In this document: positions 38,975 to 50,625 of the stretch, one piece after another | How the letters are laid out: every line of letters starts with the position of its first letter | Numbering within the stretch: the first letter of the stretch is position 1 | Source: RBG-13-68-16 sp041494245 | GTDB taxonomy: Bacteria > Acidobacteriota > Thermoanaerobaculia > Thermoanaerobaculales > Thermoanaerobaculaceae | Assembly: GCA_041494245.1 (NCBI GenBank) | Contig: JBGQAK010000001.1 | Span: 124,001-188,000 of the forward strand | DNA: 64,000 nt | Direction: 5' to 3' | Notes under the pieces: model-generated | What the model was told of the DNA's origin: nothing | Seen by the model: only the letters and a program-made list of their open reading frames with translations | The model's database searches: none | Position numbers and translations under genes: made by a program

Positions 38975-40795
38975 ATGTGCGGCATCGTCGGTTATGTGGG
39001 TCCGCGTGAGGGCGTTCCCGTGGTGCTCGAGGCGCTGCGCCATCTCGAGTACCGCGGCTACGACTCTGCGGGCGTTGCCGTGCACTGCGGCGATCGCCTG
39101 GCGGTGCTGCGCGCCCCTGGCAAGCTCATCAATCTGGCGGAGAAGGCTTACGCCGCGGGGCTACACGGGCGCCTGACGCTCGGCCACACGCGGTGGGCGA
39201 CGCACGGCGCCCCGATCGAGCGCAACGCCCACCCGCACACCGACGAGCAGGGACGCGTCGCTGTGGTGCACAACGGCATCATCGAGAATTTCCGCGAGCT
39301 GAGGGCCGAGTTGGAGGCGCAGGGGGCGCACTTCTCCTCCGACACGGACTCGGAAGTGATCGCTCACCTGCTCGCACGGGGCGGGAACGACCTCACGGCG
39401 GCGGCGCTCTCGGTGCGGGGAATGCTGCGCGGGCAGTACGCGGTGGCCGCAATTGCGCGGGCCGACCCCGAAACCATCGTCGCCTTCCGCAACGGACCAC
39501 CACTGGTGGTCGGGCTCGGGGAGGGCGAGAACGTCGTGGCCTCCGACCCTGCGGCCGTGATCGCAATGACGAGGCGCTGCCTGCACCTCGAAGATGGCGA
39601 CGTGGCAGTTGTGACGGCGGGCGAGGTGAGGGTCCTCGACAGCAAGGGGCGGCGGGCTGAGCGCCCGGTCGTCACCCTGGACTGGGAGCCCGGCGAGGTG
39701 GAGCGCGGCGGCTTCCGCCACTTTATGCTCAAGGAGATCAACGAGCAGCCCGGGGCGGTCTCCGAGACGCTCCACGCGCTCTTCCCCGACACCTCCAAAC
39801 CCTCCCTCGCACACCTCGGGCTCGACGCCGCGACGCTGCAGCGCTTCTCGAGCGTGCGCCTGGTGGCGTGTGGGACCTCCTGGCACGCCGGGCTGGTGGG
39901 GAAGTTCTACCTTGAGCGCCTGGCCAGGGTGCACTGCGAGGTGGACTACGGCTCCGAGTTTCGTTACCGGGAACCGCTCCTTGGCAACGACACCCTGGTG
40001 GTCGGCATCACGCAGTCGGGGGAGACCGCCGACACGATTGCGGCCATGCGGCTTGCCTCCGGGGCCGGTGCGGGCCTAGCCGCGGTGTGCAACGTGCGGG
40101 GCGCCCTCGCCGAGAGGCTTGCCTCATGGCGCCTGGCAACCCACGCGGGGCCGGAGATCGGCGTGGCATCCACCAAGGCGTTCACCACCCAGCTCGTGGC
40201 GCTGCTTGCCCTCGCCCTGGCGTGGCGAGATGCCAAGGGCCTTCCCGGCGACGAGACGGACGCCCTGCTCGAGCGCGCCTGGGTGCTGCCGTACGACCTC
40301 GACGGCATGCTCGCGCGCGCCCCCGAGGTGGCGGCGATCGCGGCCGAGCTGGAGCACGCCACAAACGCCTTCTACCTCGGGCGCGGCGTGCTCTACCCGC
40401 TCGCCCTGGAGGGTGCCCTCAAGCTCAAGGAAATCTCCTACCTGCACGCGGAGGGGTACCCGGCGGGCGAGATGAAGCACGGGCCTATCGCGCTTCTCGA
40501 TGAGAGCTTCCCGGTCATCGCTCTGTGCCCCGCGGGGGAGCTCGCCGAGAAGGTGCGCTCCAACATCGAGGAGGTGCGCGCCCGCAAGGCGCCGGTGTAC
40601 GCGTTCGGGGACCCCTCCGACGCGCGCCTGGCCGAGCTCGCACGCGCCGTGGTGCCGCTGCCCGAGTTGCCCTGGCCGCTGCTCCCCATTGCAGCGGCGG
40701 TGCCGCTGCAGCTGTTGGCGTACGAGGTGGCGGTGCGCCGGGGCTGCGATGTCGACCAGCCGAGGAATCTGGCCAAGTCCGTCACGGTCGAATAG
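38975..40795 (+). CDS. glmS: Glucosamine-6-phosphate synthase
   Basis: Makes glucosamine 6-phosphate from fructose 6-phosphate and glutamine for cell-wall synthesis, 606 aa. It begins MCGIVGYVG with the nucleophile Cys2, exposed after Met removal, followed by YRGYDSAG, HTRWATHG and the SIS domains (VACGTSWHAG, ITQSGETADTIAA, ASTKAFTTQ) and the C-terminal NLAKSVTVE. The ATG at 38975 has GGGGAGGG upstream; the open frame before it is rejected. Confidence 0.97.
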   Translation: MCGIVGYVGPREGVPVVLEALRHLEYRGYDSAGVAVHCGDRLAVLRAPGKLINLAEKAYAAGLHGRLTLGHTRWATHGAPIERNAHPHTDEQGRVAVVHNGIIENFRELRAELEAQGAHFSSDTDSEVIAHLLARGGNDLTAAALSVRGMLRGQYAVAAIARADPETIVAFRNGPPLVVGLGEGENVVASDPAAVIAMTRRCLHLEDGDVAVVTAGEVRVLDSKGRRAERPVVTLDWEPGEVERGGFRHFMLKEINEQPGAVSETLHALFPDTSKPSLAHLGLDAATLQRFSSVRLVACGTSWHAGLVGKFYLERLARVHCEVDYGSEFRYREPLLGNDTLVVGITQSGETADTIAAMRLASGAGAGLAAVCNVRGALAERLASWRLATHAGPEIGVASTKAFTTQLVALLALALAWRDAKGLPGDETDALLERAWVLPYDLDGMLARAPEVAAIAAELEHATNAFYLGRGVLYPLALEGALKLKEISYLHAEGYPAGEMKHGPIALLDESFPVIALCPAGELAEKVRSNIEEVRARKAPVYAFGDPSDARLAELARAVVPLPELPWPLLPIAAAVPLQLLAYEVAVRRGCDVDQPRNLAKSVTVE

Positions 40796-41070
40796 GCTGG
40801 CGCCGCCATTATCGGACCATCTGCGGCGTTGTACGCGCCGGTTCGCGTCCTAACATAGCCTCCGGCTATGCTCCGGTGCGACCGGCTCGCGCGCCTTGCA
40901 TCTGGCCCAATCTTGGCGGCGCGGGCTACACGCCTTTCCCGCTGCCTTCTCTCACAATTGTCAATCTGCAGGCTAAACGGGCGGGGACCGGGCGCAGGGC
41001 AAGGTCGCGTCCTTGTTGTCGGCGGGTGGCGATGGGGAAAGGTGACACCGATGGATGGCTGCCTTGGGGG

Positions 41071-41076
41071 TACAAT
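41071..41076 (+). promoter_or_regulatory. Possible -10 box of the helicase gene
   Basis: TACAAT 19 nt before GTG 41095. The 40796-41070 gap contains no gene I can support. The box argues against helicase starts upstream of it. Confidence 0.4.
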
Positions 41077-41094
41077 CACCGGTTCGTGGGAGGA

Positions 41095-43281
41095 GTGTTG
41101 GACCGTCTCGCACAGCTGCTCGCCGAGCTCGATGACGACCAGACGCAGGCCGTGACGCACGGCGAGGGGCCGCTTCTGGTCGTCGCGGGGGCGGGCTCCG
41201 GCAAGACGCGGGTGCTCACCTACCGGGTCGCCTGGCTGCTAGCGAATGGCATGGCGAGCTCACACGAGGTCCTGGCGGTGACGTTTACCAACAAGGCGGC
41301 GCGCGAGATGGCCGAGAGGGTTGAGACGCTGGTGGGCGGCAGGCTGTCGGGTGGGTTTGTGGGGACGTTCCACCGCTTCGCGCTGCAGCTCCTGCGCAAC
41401 CACCCGCGCGAGGCCGGACTGCCGAGCCGTTTCGCGATCGCCGACGAGGACGAGCAGCGCACCCTCTTCGACCGGGTGCTCAAGAGGCTCGACGTCCCCA
41501 CGACGCGGCTGTCGGTACGCGCGGCGCGCTCGCGCGTCTCGGTGGCCAAGAACGCGATGCTAAGCGCGGAGGGCCTGGCCGGGCGGGCGCGCGGCAGCGA
41601 GGAGCGGCTACTCGCCGAGGTGTACGAGGCGTACCAGGCGGAGCTGCACTCCTCCGGAGCGGTGGACTTTGACGACATGCTGCTCCTCGCTGCGGGACTG
41701 CTCGAGCGCGAGGACGGCCTGCGCAAGGGGCTAGCCTCCCGCTTCCGGTGGATCCTGGTGGACGAGTACCAGGACACCAACCTGGCGCAGGCGAAGCTTG
41801 TCTGGCTGCTGGGTGGCACGCGGCCCAACCTGACCGCGGTCGGTGACGAGGACCAGTCGATCTACCGCTGGCGCGGTGCAGAAATCGAGAACATTCTCGA
41901 CTTTGAGCACACCTACCCGGGTGCGCGGGTCGTGACGCTGGGGCGCAACTACCGCTCGACCGAGCCGATCCTGCGCGCCGCGGCGGCGGTGATCGAGCAC
42001 AACGCGCGCCGGCGCCCGAAGAGGCTCTCCTCGGAGGTCGGCGAGGGGGTGCCCGTCACCGTGTACCTGGCGGCGGACGAGGCCGACGAGGCGCGCTTCG
42101 TGGCCGACGAGATCGAACGCCTGCGCGGCGCCGTGCAGCTGGGCGCCGTGGCGGTGCTGTTCCGGGTCAACGCGCAGTCGCGCAGCTTCGAGGCGGAGCT
42201 CGTGCGGCGGGCGATCCCGTACGCGGTGGTGGCGGGCACGCGCTTCTGGGAGCGCAAGGAGGTGCGCGACGCGCTCGCCTACCTGCGGCTCCTCGTCGCG
42301 CTCGACGACGAGCTGGCGTTCCGCCGCGCCATCCACGTGCCGGCCCGCGGTATCGGGCAGGTGGCGATGGACCACCTTGAGGGCGCGGCCGCCGCATGGG
42401 GGGTGTCGCTGCCGGAGGCGGCGCGCCGCCTTCCGGGGGAGCTGACGCCGCGGGCCCGCCTGGCGGTGGGGGAGTTCTTCAGGCTCCTCGGCCAGCTGCA
42501 GACGCTCGCGACCGGCGCACCCGCGGCCGAGGTTGTGCGCCAGCTGCTGGAGTGCTCGGGGCTGGCGGCCCAGTACGCGTCGGAGGACGAGGAAGACCGG
42601 GCGCGCCGCGCCAACCTCGACCAGCTCGTCGCGGCCGCGGCGGAGGCGGGCGAGCGCGGCCTCGACCTGGCCGGCTTCCTGGACGAGGTTGCGCTGCTGA
42701 CCGATGCCGATATGCGGCGCGAGGGGGACGCGGTGCAGCTGTCGACCCTACACGCCGCCAAGGGCCTCGAGTTCGACGTGGTGTTCCTGGTGGGCATGGA
42801 GGACGGACTGCTGCCGCTGCGCCGCGAGGGCAACGGCGGGACCGACGAGGAGGAGGAGCGGCGACTCGCGTACGTGGGGATGACGAGGGCGCGCCGCAGG
42901 CTATTCCTCACTTCCGCCCGCGTACGGCGGGTGAACGGCCAGCTGCTCTCCGGACGCCCGTCACCGTTCCTGCTGGAGGTGCCGCGGGAGGTCGTGGAGG
43001 AGCGCACGACGTTCGCGCGCCGCGACCCGTTCCGCACTCACCTGCCGCACCCGTCGCGGCCGGCCCCGGCGCCGGGCGCCGATGCACGCATCGGCCGGCA
43101 GCAACGCACCGCCCACCCGGACGGGTGGCGGCCCGGTCTTAAGGTACGCCACGCGACGTTCGGCTCCGGGGTGATTCTGCAGGTGCACGGGACGGATGCG
43201 CAAACCCGCCTGGTGGTGTTTTTCGACCGCGCCGGCCGCAAGACGCTCATTCCCTCGCTCGCGAAGCTCGAGCGCGTCTGA
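41095..43281 (+). CDS. pcrA: UvrD/PcrA-type DNA helicase
   Basis: Superfamily 1A 3'-5' helicase, 728 aa from GTG 41095; TTG 41098 has better spacing from GGGAGGA, and Met at 41032 lies upstream of the -10 box. The motifs are Q (LDDDQTQAV), I (AGAGSGKTRVL), Ia (VTFTNKAAREM), II (ILVDEYQDTN), III (GDEDQSIYRWRGA), IV (NYRST), V (LSTLHAAKGLEFDVVFLVG) and VI (AYVGMTRAR). The C-terminus holds a Tudor-like segment (LKVRHATFGSGVILQVHG) typical of PcrA/UvrD that bind RNA polymerase. It acts in repair and replication-conflict removal. Confidence 0.94.
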   Translation: MLDRLAQLLAELDDDQTQAVTHGEGPLLVVAGAGSGKTRVLTYRVAWLLANGMASSHEVLAVTFTNKAAREMAERVETLVGGRLSGGFVGTFHRFALQLLRNHPREAGLPSRFAIADEDEQRTLFDRVLKRLDVPTTRLSVRAARSRVSVAKNAMLSAEGLAGRARGSEERLLAEVYEAYQAELHSSGAVDFDDMLLLAAGLLEREDGLRKGLASRFRWILVDEYQDTNLAQAKLVWLLGGTRPNLTAVGDEDQSIYRWRGAEIENILDFEHTYPGARVVTLGRNYRSTEPILRAAAAVIEHNARRRPKRLSSEVGEGVPVTVYLAADEADEARFVADEIERLRGAVQLGAVAVLFRVNAQSRSFEAELVRRAIPYAVVAGTRFWERKEVRDALAYLRLLVALDDELAFRRAIHVPARGIGQVAMDHLEGAAAAWGVSLPEAARRLPGELTPRARLAVGEFFRLLGQLQTLATGAPAAEVVRQLLECSGLAAQYASEDEEDRARRANLDQLVAAAAEAGERGLDLAGFLDEVALLTDADMRREGDAVQLSTLHAAKGLEFDVVFLVGMEDGLLPLRREGNGGTDEEEERRLAYVGMTRARRRLFLTSARVRRVNGQLLSGRPSPFLLEVPREVVEERTTFARRDPFRTHLPHPSRPAPAPGADARIGRQQRTAHPDGWRPGLKVRHATFGSGVILQVHGTDAQTRLVVFFDRAGRKTLIPSLAKLERV

Positions 43282-43561
43282 GAACGGCACCCTCCACCGG
43301 ACGGGGGCGCCAGCGCGCGGGGCACGCTGCTGCCATCCCCTGTTGCTCCTGAGACCAGCTCGAGACTCCCGGCCGCGCGGGCTCGGGAGCGGGGCCTCGA
43401 AAGGGTCCGTCGGCATTGTGCCGCCGGAGGAAGACCGCGGATGGTCGGGCCGCCATCCGGTTGATCGCCGGCGCCGCGGTCGGGCCGCGGAGCCGGGACC
43501 GCACCGGGCGCCACGGGCTGAGTTCCTGTGGGCTCCGAGCGGCGATTGTCCGGAGGGTAAC

Positions 43562-43675
43562 ATGTTCGAACCCCTTGCCGACACAGAGAAGAAGACCACC
43601 GGCCGCACCATGAAGATCATCTGGATCGTGATAGCCGTTGCCGCGGTAATCCTGGTGGCATCTCCTTCGCCTAGA
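43562..43675 (+). pseudogene. Possible truncated small membrane protein gene
   Basis: ATG 43562 has an excellent GGAGGGTAAC site and encodes a polar N-terminus (MFEPLADTEKKTTGR) and one membrane helix (MKIIWIVIAVAAVILVA). Beyond that the frame becomes low-complexity and runs into the 3' end of hutI on the other strand. It is likely a disrupted gene. The remaining 43282-43879 stretch holds no other supported feature. Confidence 0.3.
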
Positions 43676-43879
43676 AACCCATCCGGGAGACGCCCCGGCC
43701 GTCACCAGGGCGTGGGTTCCCGTCCTGCCTGGCGCAGGACTCCCGGCTCCCTGACCCGCCGCTCGTCACGAACGAGGCGAAATTCGCTTCGGTATCCGCC
43801 TGGCGGTCAGGAACCCTACCGGTGGCGGCGCCCTCCGCCCGAGGAAGGTTCGCGTGAGATCCTGAAGGGCGTTGGCAGC

Positions 43880-45139
43880 TTAGCCAGGCTGGAGGGAACC
43901 GTCGCGGACCGAGACCTTGCCGGCCTTGACGACGTGGCGCACGAGGTTGACGCCGAAGTGGTAGACGAGGTGCTTGGGTGAAGGCGCGCCGAGCACGACG
44001 ATGTCGGCCTGCTTGCCGGGCTCCAGGCTGCCGATGCGATCGGCGCGGCCGAGAGCTGCAGCGGCGTTGAGGGTCGCGGCCACGAGAGCCTCCTCGGTGG
44101 AAAGGCCGGCGCCCAGGCAGGCGAGCGCGATGATGGCCGGCATCGACTCGGTGTGGGAGGAGCCTGGGTTGCAGTCGGTGGCCAGAGCGACCGGCACACC
44201 AGCCGCGACCAGCTTGCGCACCGGCGCGTACCGCTCGCGGAGGAAGAACGAGACGCCCGGCAGCACCACCGCGACGACGCCCCGCCTGGCGAGCGCCCCG
44301 ATGCCCTCGTCGGAGGCGTGGAGAAGGTGCGAGGCGGACGAGGCACCGAGCTCGGCGGCCAGCCTGGCGCCGCCGAGGTCGGAAAGCTCGTCCGCGTGCA
44401 GGTGGATGCGCCAGCCGTATCGATGCGCGTCGGCGAGCAGGCGGCGGGTCTGGTGAGGTGAGAAAACGCCGCGCTCGCAGAAGACGTCCACGCCCTCGGC
44501 GAGCCCCTGCTGCGCGATGGCCGGGTGTATCTGGCCGACGACCAGCTCCACGTAACCATCAGGGTCGCGCCGCCACTCGGGTGGGATCTCGTGGGCGGGC
44601 ATGGCGGTGGCGGAGATCTCGACCGGGTGGCGGCGCCTCGCCTCACGGAGCACGCGCAGCTGCTTGAGCTCGGCCTCGAGCTCAAGCCCGTAGCCCGACT
44701 TGGCCTCGGTGGTGGTGGTTCCGCTCAGTAGCGCCCGGTCGAGACGGTGGAGCGTGAGCGCGAGCAGCTCGTCGAAGGGCGCTTTGCGGGTGGCCGCGAC
44801 GGTGGCCACGATCCCGCCGCCCGAGTCGGCAATGGCTGAGTAGCTCTCGCCGGCCAGGCGGCGGTCGAACTCGTCCTCCCGGTACCCCGCAAACGGCAGA
44901 TGGGTGTGAGGATCCACAAAACCGGGAACGACGGTGCCCCCGGAGGCATCCAGGATCTCCGCAGGGCGGCCGAAACGGCGGTCATGCTCGTGTCGTTCAC
45001 CCACAAAGACGATCTCACGCCCCTTGCAGCGGACCACCGCTTCGGGCTGCAGTTCGAGTGCACCCTGGCGTGGCCCCGCCAGCGCGGTGGTGCCGCGCGG
45101 GGTGGCCACGACCGCGGCGCCGGTGATCAGCAGGCTCAA
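43880..45139 (-). CDS. hutI: Imidazolonepropionase
   Basis: Histidine-degradation amidohydrolase cleaving imidazolone propionate to formiminoglutamate, 419 aa. Seen are VPGFVDPHTHLPFAGYREDEF with the metal-binding His-x-His, SGYGLELEAELKQL, IHLHADELSDLGGARLAAEL, SASHL and ATDCNPGSSHTESMP. It starts with TTG at 45139. No other hut gene is in the window, so the pathway must be completed elsewhere. It is the last gene of the leftward block. Confidence 0.94.
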   Translation of the reverse strand: MSLLITGAAVVATPRGTTALAGPRQGALELQPEAVVRCKGREIVFVGERHEHDRRFGRPAEILDASGGTVVPGFVDPHTHLPFAGYREDEFDRRLAGESYSAIADSGGGIVATVAATRKAPFDELLALTLHRLDRALLSGTTTTEAKSGYGLELEAELKQLRVLREARRRHPVEISATAMPAHEIPPEWRRDPDGYVELVVGQIHPAIAQQGLAEGVDVFCERGVFSPHQTRRLLADAHRYGWRIHLHADELSDLGGARLAAELGASSASHLLHASDEGIGALARRGVVAVVLPGVSFFLRERYAPVRKLVAAGVPVALATDCNPGSSHTESMPAIIALACLGAGLSTEEALVAATLNAAAALGRADRIGSLEPGKQADIVVLGAPSPKHLVYHFGVNLVRHVVKAGKVSVRDGSLQPG

Positions 45140-45212
45140 AGTGCCGGGCTCCAGGCGCTGTTGGAAGTACGGCGGGGTTTCTTCAAGGCGCCTGCGGCGA
45201 GGCTCACCACGC

Positions 45213-45737
45213 TCACCGCTCGCCCTTGGCGTCGGGGTGACGGCGGCGCAGGAAGCTCACGGAAGGTGCCTCGCTCTCGCGCTGCTCGGCCGCCTCGTCA
45301 TCGCGCACGGTGCCCTGGAGGAGCTCCACGAGGCGTTTGAGGTCGGAACGGGCGGTGCGCCGCCGGCCGCGCAGGTGGCCGATCACGAGCTCGACGTTCT
45401 CCGCCCGGCGGGCGGCATCGTCCACGACGCGGTCGGCGAGCGTCTCGGCCTCGGCGACGATGCGCTGGGCCTCGGCCTCGGCCTGCGCGACGGTCGCCTC
45501 GGCGGTGCGCTGGGCCGCCACCATCGCCTCGTTGAGGGCGTCGGCACGCTGGTGGTACTCCTCGACCTCCTGGGTCAGGCGGGCGATCTGCGTGCGCAGT
45601 TCCCCGCGCGCACGGGCCTCGTCTTCGAGCTGCTCGGCGATTTGCCCGAGGAAGTCGCGCACGGCCTCCGGGTCGAGCCCGCGCACCTTGCGCGGGAACG
45701 TGGAGCGCTGGATCTCCAGTGGCGTGAGCCGGTTCAT
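45213..45737 (-). CDS. DivIVA-domain protein
   Basis: A 174-aa coiled-coil protein. The start at 45737 has a strong CAGGAGGTTCG site. The N-terminal lipid-binding motif LTPLEIQRSTFPRKVRGLDPEAVRDFL is typical of DivIVA/GpsB. A long coiled coil follows (about 35-130) with AEAEAQRIVAEAETLADRVV. Such proteins recruit cell-division or envelope-synthesis factors to curved membranes. It lies 61 nt after yggS, as in Gram-positive division clusters where yggS and divIVA are near neighbours. Confidence 0.9.
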   Translation of the reverse strand: MNRLTPLEIQRSTFPRKVRGLDPEAVRDFLGQIAEQLEDEARARGELRTQIARLTQEVEEYHQRADALNEAMVAAQRTAEATVAQAEAEAQRIVAEAETLADRVVDDAARRAENVELVIGHLRGRRRTARSDLKRLVELLQGTVRDDEAAEQRESEAPSVSFLRRRHPDAKGER

Positions 45738-45798
45738 GGGGCGAACCTCCTGCTGGAACAAGCTTAACCTACATCGCGTCCCATGGCTGTGGCAAGGG

Positions 45799-46491
45799 TC
45801 ACGCCGGGGTGCGGCGCTCCCCGAACAGCACGCGGCCGAGCCGGATCCAGGCGGCGCCTTCCTCGATGGCCACCTCGAAATCCTCGCTCATGCCCATGGA
45901 GAGCACGAGAGGTCCTGCGTCGAAGCGGGCCGCGAGATCCGCCGCCAGGCGGCGCAGCGCGGCGAAATGGGGGCGCGAACGCTCCGGGTGCGCATCGTAC
46001 GGCGGCACCGTCATGAGCCCCTGGAGGCGAAGGTGCGGGGACCGGTCAAGCAGGTGCTCGACCAGGGCTGGGGTGGACGCGGGCGTCACGCCGCTCTTCT
46101 GCGGTTCGCCGCCGATGTTGACCTCGATGAGGACCGGCAGCACCCGGTCGAGCGGGGCCAGCAGGGTCTCGAGCCGGTCGGCGAGCTCCGGCCTGTCCAC
46201 CGTCTCGATGAGGTCGAAATGCTCGAGCGCCTGCCTGGCCTTGTTGCGCTGCAACGGGCCGACGAGGTGCCAGGGGACGCTGCCGGAGGTGAGCGGGCGC
46301 TTGGCGGCGGCCTCCTGGACCCGGTTCTCGCCGATCGCGTCCACGCCTGCGGCGATCGCCTCCACCACGGCGGCAGCCGGCTGCGTCTTGCTCACCGCCA
46401 CGATGCGGACCTCGCCCGGACTGCGGCTTACCCTGGCGCTCGCCGCCGCGATGCGCTCACGCACCCGAGCGAGGTTCTCCGCAATGCTCAC
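45799..46491 (-). CDS. YggS-type pyridoxal-phosphate homeostasis protein
   Basis: PLP-binding TIM-barrel protein (PLPBP family), 230 aa. The GTG at 46491 is chosen for its upstream GGGAG and because the N-terminus SIAENLARVRERIAAA matches the family. The PLP-lysine motif is VAVSKTQPAA, with GENRVQEAA, WHLVGPLQRNKA, EVNIGGEPQKSG, LSMGMSEDFEVAI and RLGRVLFGER. Role: buffering of free PLP. Confidence 0.94.
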   Translation of the reverse strand: MSIAENLARVRERIAAASARVSRSPGEVRIVAVSKTQPAAAVVEAIAAGVDAIGENRVQEAAAKRPLTSGSVPWHLVGPLQRNKARQALEHFDLIETVDRPELADRLETLLAPLDRVLPVLIEVNIGGEPQKSGVTPASTPALVEHLLDRSPHLRLQGLMTVPPYDAHPERSRPHFAALRRLAADLAARFDAGPLVLSMGMSEDFEVAIEEGAAWIRLGRVLFGERRTPA

Positions 46492-46537
46492 ACCGTGCTC
46501 TCCCGGACCACAGACCACCGATCGCGGTCCCCGGTGC

Positions 46538-46972
46538 TCATAAGCCCTCGGGGCGAGGCAGCGTTGAGGAGCGGGTGTCGATCGCACGGTTGGCGAGCGC
46601 GTCGGCTGCGTGGTTGGCGTCGCGTGGCACGTGCTCGATGGAGAATCGCCGCAGCGCCGCCGCGAGGGTGCGCGCCCGCAGCCAGAGCGGCTTGAGGTGG
46701 CCCGCCTTCACGCGGTAGCCGCCGTTCATCTGCTCGACGAGGAGCTGGGAGTCGGAGCGTACCGCCAGCTCCTCGAGCCCGAGCGCGTGCGCGCGCTCGA
46801 GCGCCGCAAGCAGCGCGGCGTACTCGGCGACGTTGTTTGTCGCGGTACCGAGGTAGAGGGCGTGCTCCTCGCGGTGACCGGCGGCGTCCAGTACGATGCC
46901 GCACCCGGCTTCGCCGGGGTTGCCGCGGGCGCCCCCGTCAATGGCGGCGCGGCCGGTGCGCGGCGGTTTCAT
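46538..46972 (-). CDS. RNase HI-like protein
   Basis: Reverse-transcriptase-like RNase H (RVT_3), 144 aa. Visible are IDGGARGNPGEAGCGIVL with the first Asp, NNVAEYAALLAAL with the Glu, RSDSQLLVEQMNGGYRVK with the second Asp, and VPRDANHAADALANRAI with the last Asp. All four metal ligands are therefore present. The ATG overlaps the COG1579 gene stop (ATGA). It would degrade RNA in RNA-DNA hybrids; this subtype often accompanies COG1579 proteins. Confidence 0.9.
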   Translation of the reverse strand: MKPPRTGRAAIDGGARGNPGEAGCGIVLDAAGHREEHALYLGTATNNVAEYAALLAALERAHALGLEELAVRSDSQLLVEQMNGGYRVKAGHLKPLWLRARTLAAALRRFSIEHVPRDANHAADALANRAIDTRSSTLPRPEGL

Positions 46973-47697
46973 GCCGGGTTCGAGAACTGCTCGGGGTCGT
47001 AGAGGAGGCGCCGGCAGTGGTCGCAGAACTGGAGGTCCTCCTTGGTGCGCACCAACTGCACGAGGGAGGGGCGCAGCTCGGCGTGGCAGGCCGAGCAGGC
47101 GGTTCCCTCGACGGGGACCACGGCGTTCGGCTTGCGCGAGGCCCACAGCTTCTTGAAGCGATTCATCGCCGCCTCGCCGAGCTGGTGCTGGGTGATGCGC
47201 AGCTCCCGCTCGATCTCGGAGAGTTCCGCCTCGGCCGTCGTGCGACGGTCGGCCCAGGCGGCCTCCGCCTGCTCCCGCAGTGTCCTCTCCTCGTCGCTCT
47301 CCTCACCGAGCGATGAGACGTCGGTCTCGACGCCCTCGAGCTCCTGCCACATCACGAGCAGGCGGTCTTCCTTCCCCTTGAGCTGGCTCTCCACGTGGTC
47401 GAGCTCGCTGACCACCGCGGAGAGCTGCTTCATGTTGGTGACCTGGCTCTTCTGCTTGCGGAAGTGCTCGCGCTCCTCCCGCAGCACCTCGACGTCCTTC
47501 TGGAGGGTGGCCTGCTCGACGTGGAGGGCCTCGCGGCGCTTGCGGGCGGCCTCCAGCTTGTCGTGGCGCTCCGCGAACTGGGTCCGCAGCGCGGTAAGGG
47601 CCTCCGGCGGGGTGTCGCGCTCCCGCTTCAGGACGGTCCGACGATCCAAGAGTCGCTGGAGCGCGATGTACCCTGCAAGCTGTTCCCGGACCTTCAA
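46969..47697 (-). CDS. COG1579 coiled-coil zinc-ribbon protein
   Basis: A 242-aa protein with a long antiparallel coiled coil (about residues 10-170, with heptad-rich REEREHFRKQKSQVTNMKQL) and a C-terminal C4 zinc ribbon (GTACSACHAELRPS then LQFCDHCRRLLY). The TTG at 47697 directly follows GGGAGG; an ATG at 47715 is an alternative. COG1579 proteins are conserved, possibly nucleic-acid or ribosome-associated; CdsZ-like members exist. It is coupled to the RNase H gene. Confidence 0.88.
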   Translation of the reverse strand: MKVREQLAGYIALQRLLDRRTVLKRERDTPPEALTALRTQFAERHDKLEAARKRREALHVEQATLQKDVEVLREEREHFRKQKSQVTNMKQLSAVVSELDHVESQLKGKEDRLLVMWQELEGVETDVSSLGEESDEERTLREQAEAAWADRRTTAEAELSEIERELRITQHQLGEAAMNRFKKLWASRKPNAVVPVEGTACSACHAELRPSLVQLVRTKEDLQFCDHCRRLLYDPEQFSNPA

Positions 47698-47772
47698 CGC
47701 ACCTCCCGCATCCATGGGCACCACAAACCCCGGCCTGGCCGCCGTCGCCGGGCCGCAAGCCCCTGCCGTGTT

Positions 47773-47848
47773 TGGTGGGTCCACCAGGATTCGAACCTGG
47801 GACCAACCGGTTATGAGCCGGCGGCTCTGACCGCTGAGCTATGGACCC
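47773..47848 (-). tRNA. tRNA-Met or tRNA-Ile2 (CAT)
   Basis: On the minus strand the acceptor is GGGTCCA/TGGACCC with discriminator A and encoded CCA. The anticodon stem GCCGG/CCGGT frames CTCATAA (anticodon CAT), and the T-arm is CAGGTTCGAATCCTG. The paired first base excludes the initiator tRNA; elongator Met versus lysidine-modified Ile2 cannot be decided by eye. It lies between rpoD and the COG1579 gene. Confidence 0.93.
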
Positions 47849-47935
47849 AGCGAGTGGGCATTGTAGGTTTCACGGGGACGACTGGCAAGCGCCGCGACCC
47901 CGACACCCGGAGCCCAGTGCCCGGACCCCGGCCGC

Positions 47936-50299
<2,364 letters not shown>

Positions 50300-50316
50300 G
50301 GCGGGCCTGCTAACCC

Positions 50317-50625
50317 TCAGGGGGCGTTCTTTTTCCTTATCAGGGCGTGCTTCTCGCGCTGGAGTTCCGCGAGCTTTTCTTTGTTTCCCTGTTGTTCGGC
50401 GCGCGCGATCTCGAGACTGAGATTCGCGAGCCTTGTTTTTCGGTGTTTGTCGCAAAGTTCCCTCAGTATGACAAGCCTGAGGCGTTCTTCGTCGGTTTGC
50501 GGCACCTCGTGCTCGAGGGCCGCCAGCACCCGCCGCACCTCACGATCGTCAATGTCGGACGTGATGCCGGAAATTTCAAGGGTACTACCCTGCCCATGTT
50601 TCCGAACCTCCTCGCCTGTGGTCAC
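50317..50625 (-). CDS. Stand-alone paralogue of the DnaG C-terminal domain
   Basis: A 102-aa protein whose ATG overlaps the dnaG stop (ATGA). REVRRVLAALEHEVPQTDEERL and the following helices with NKEKLAELQREKHALIRK align along their length with the last ~90 residues of the adjacent DnaG (AVRRVVASLEHEAPPTPRDRL, DKETLAQLKAEQAELIKR). It is thus a duplicated primase tail without catalytic parts. In DnaG this region contacts the DnaB helicase, so a competing or regulatory role is conceivable. It sits between dnaG and rpoD in the operon. Confidence 0.75.
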   Translation of the reverse strand: MTTGEEVRKHGQGSTLEISGITSDIDDREVRRVLAALEHEVPQTDEERLRLVILRELCDKHRKTRLANLSLEIARAEQQGNKEKLAELQREKHALIRKKNAP

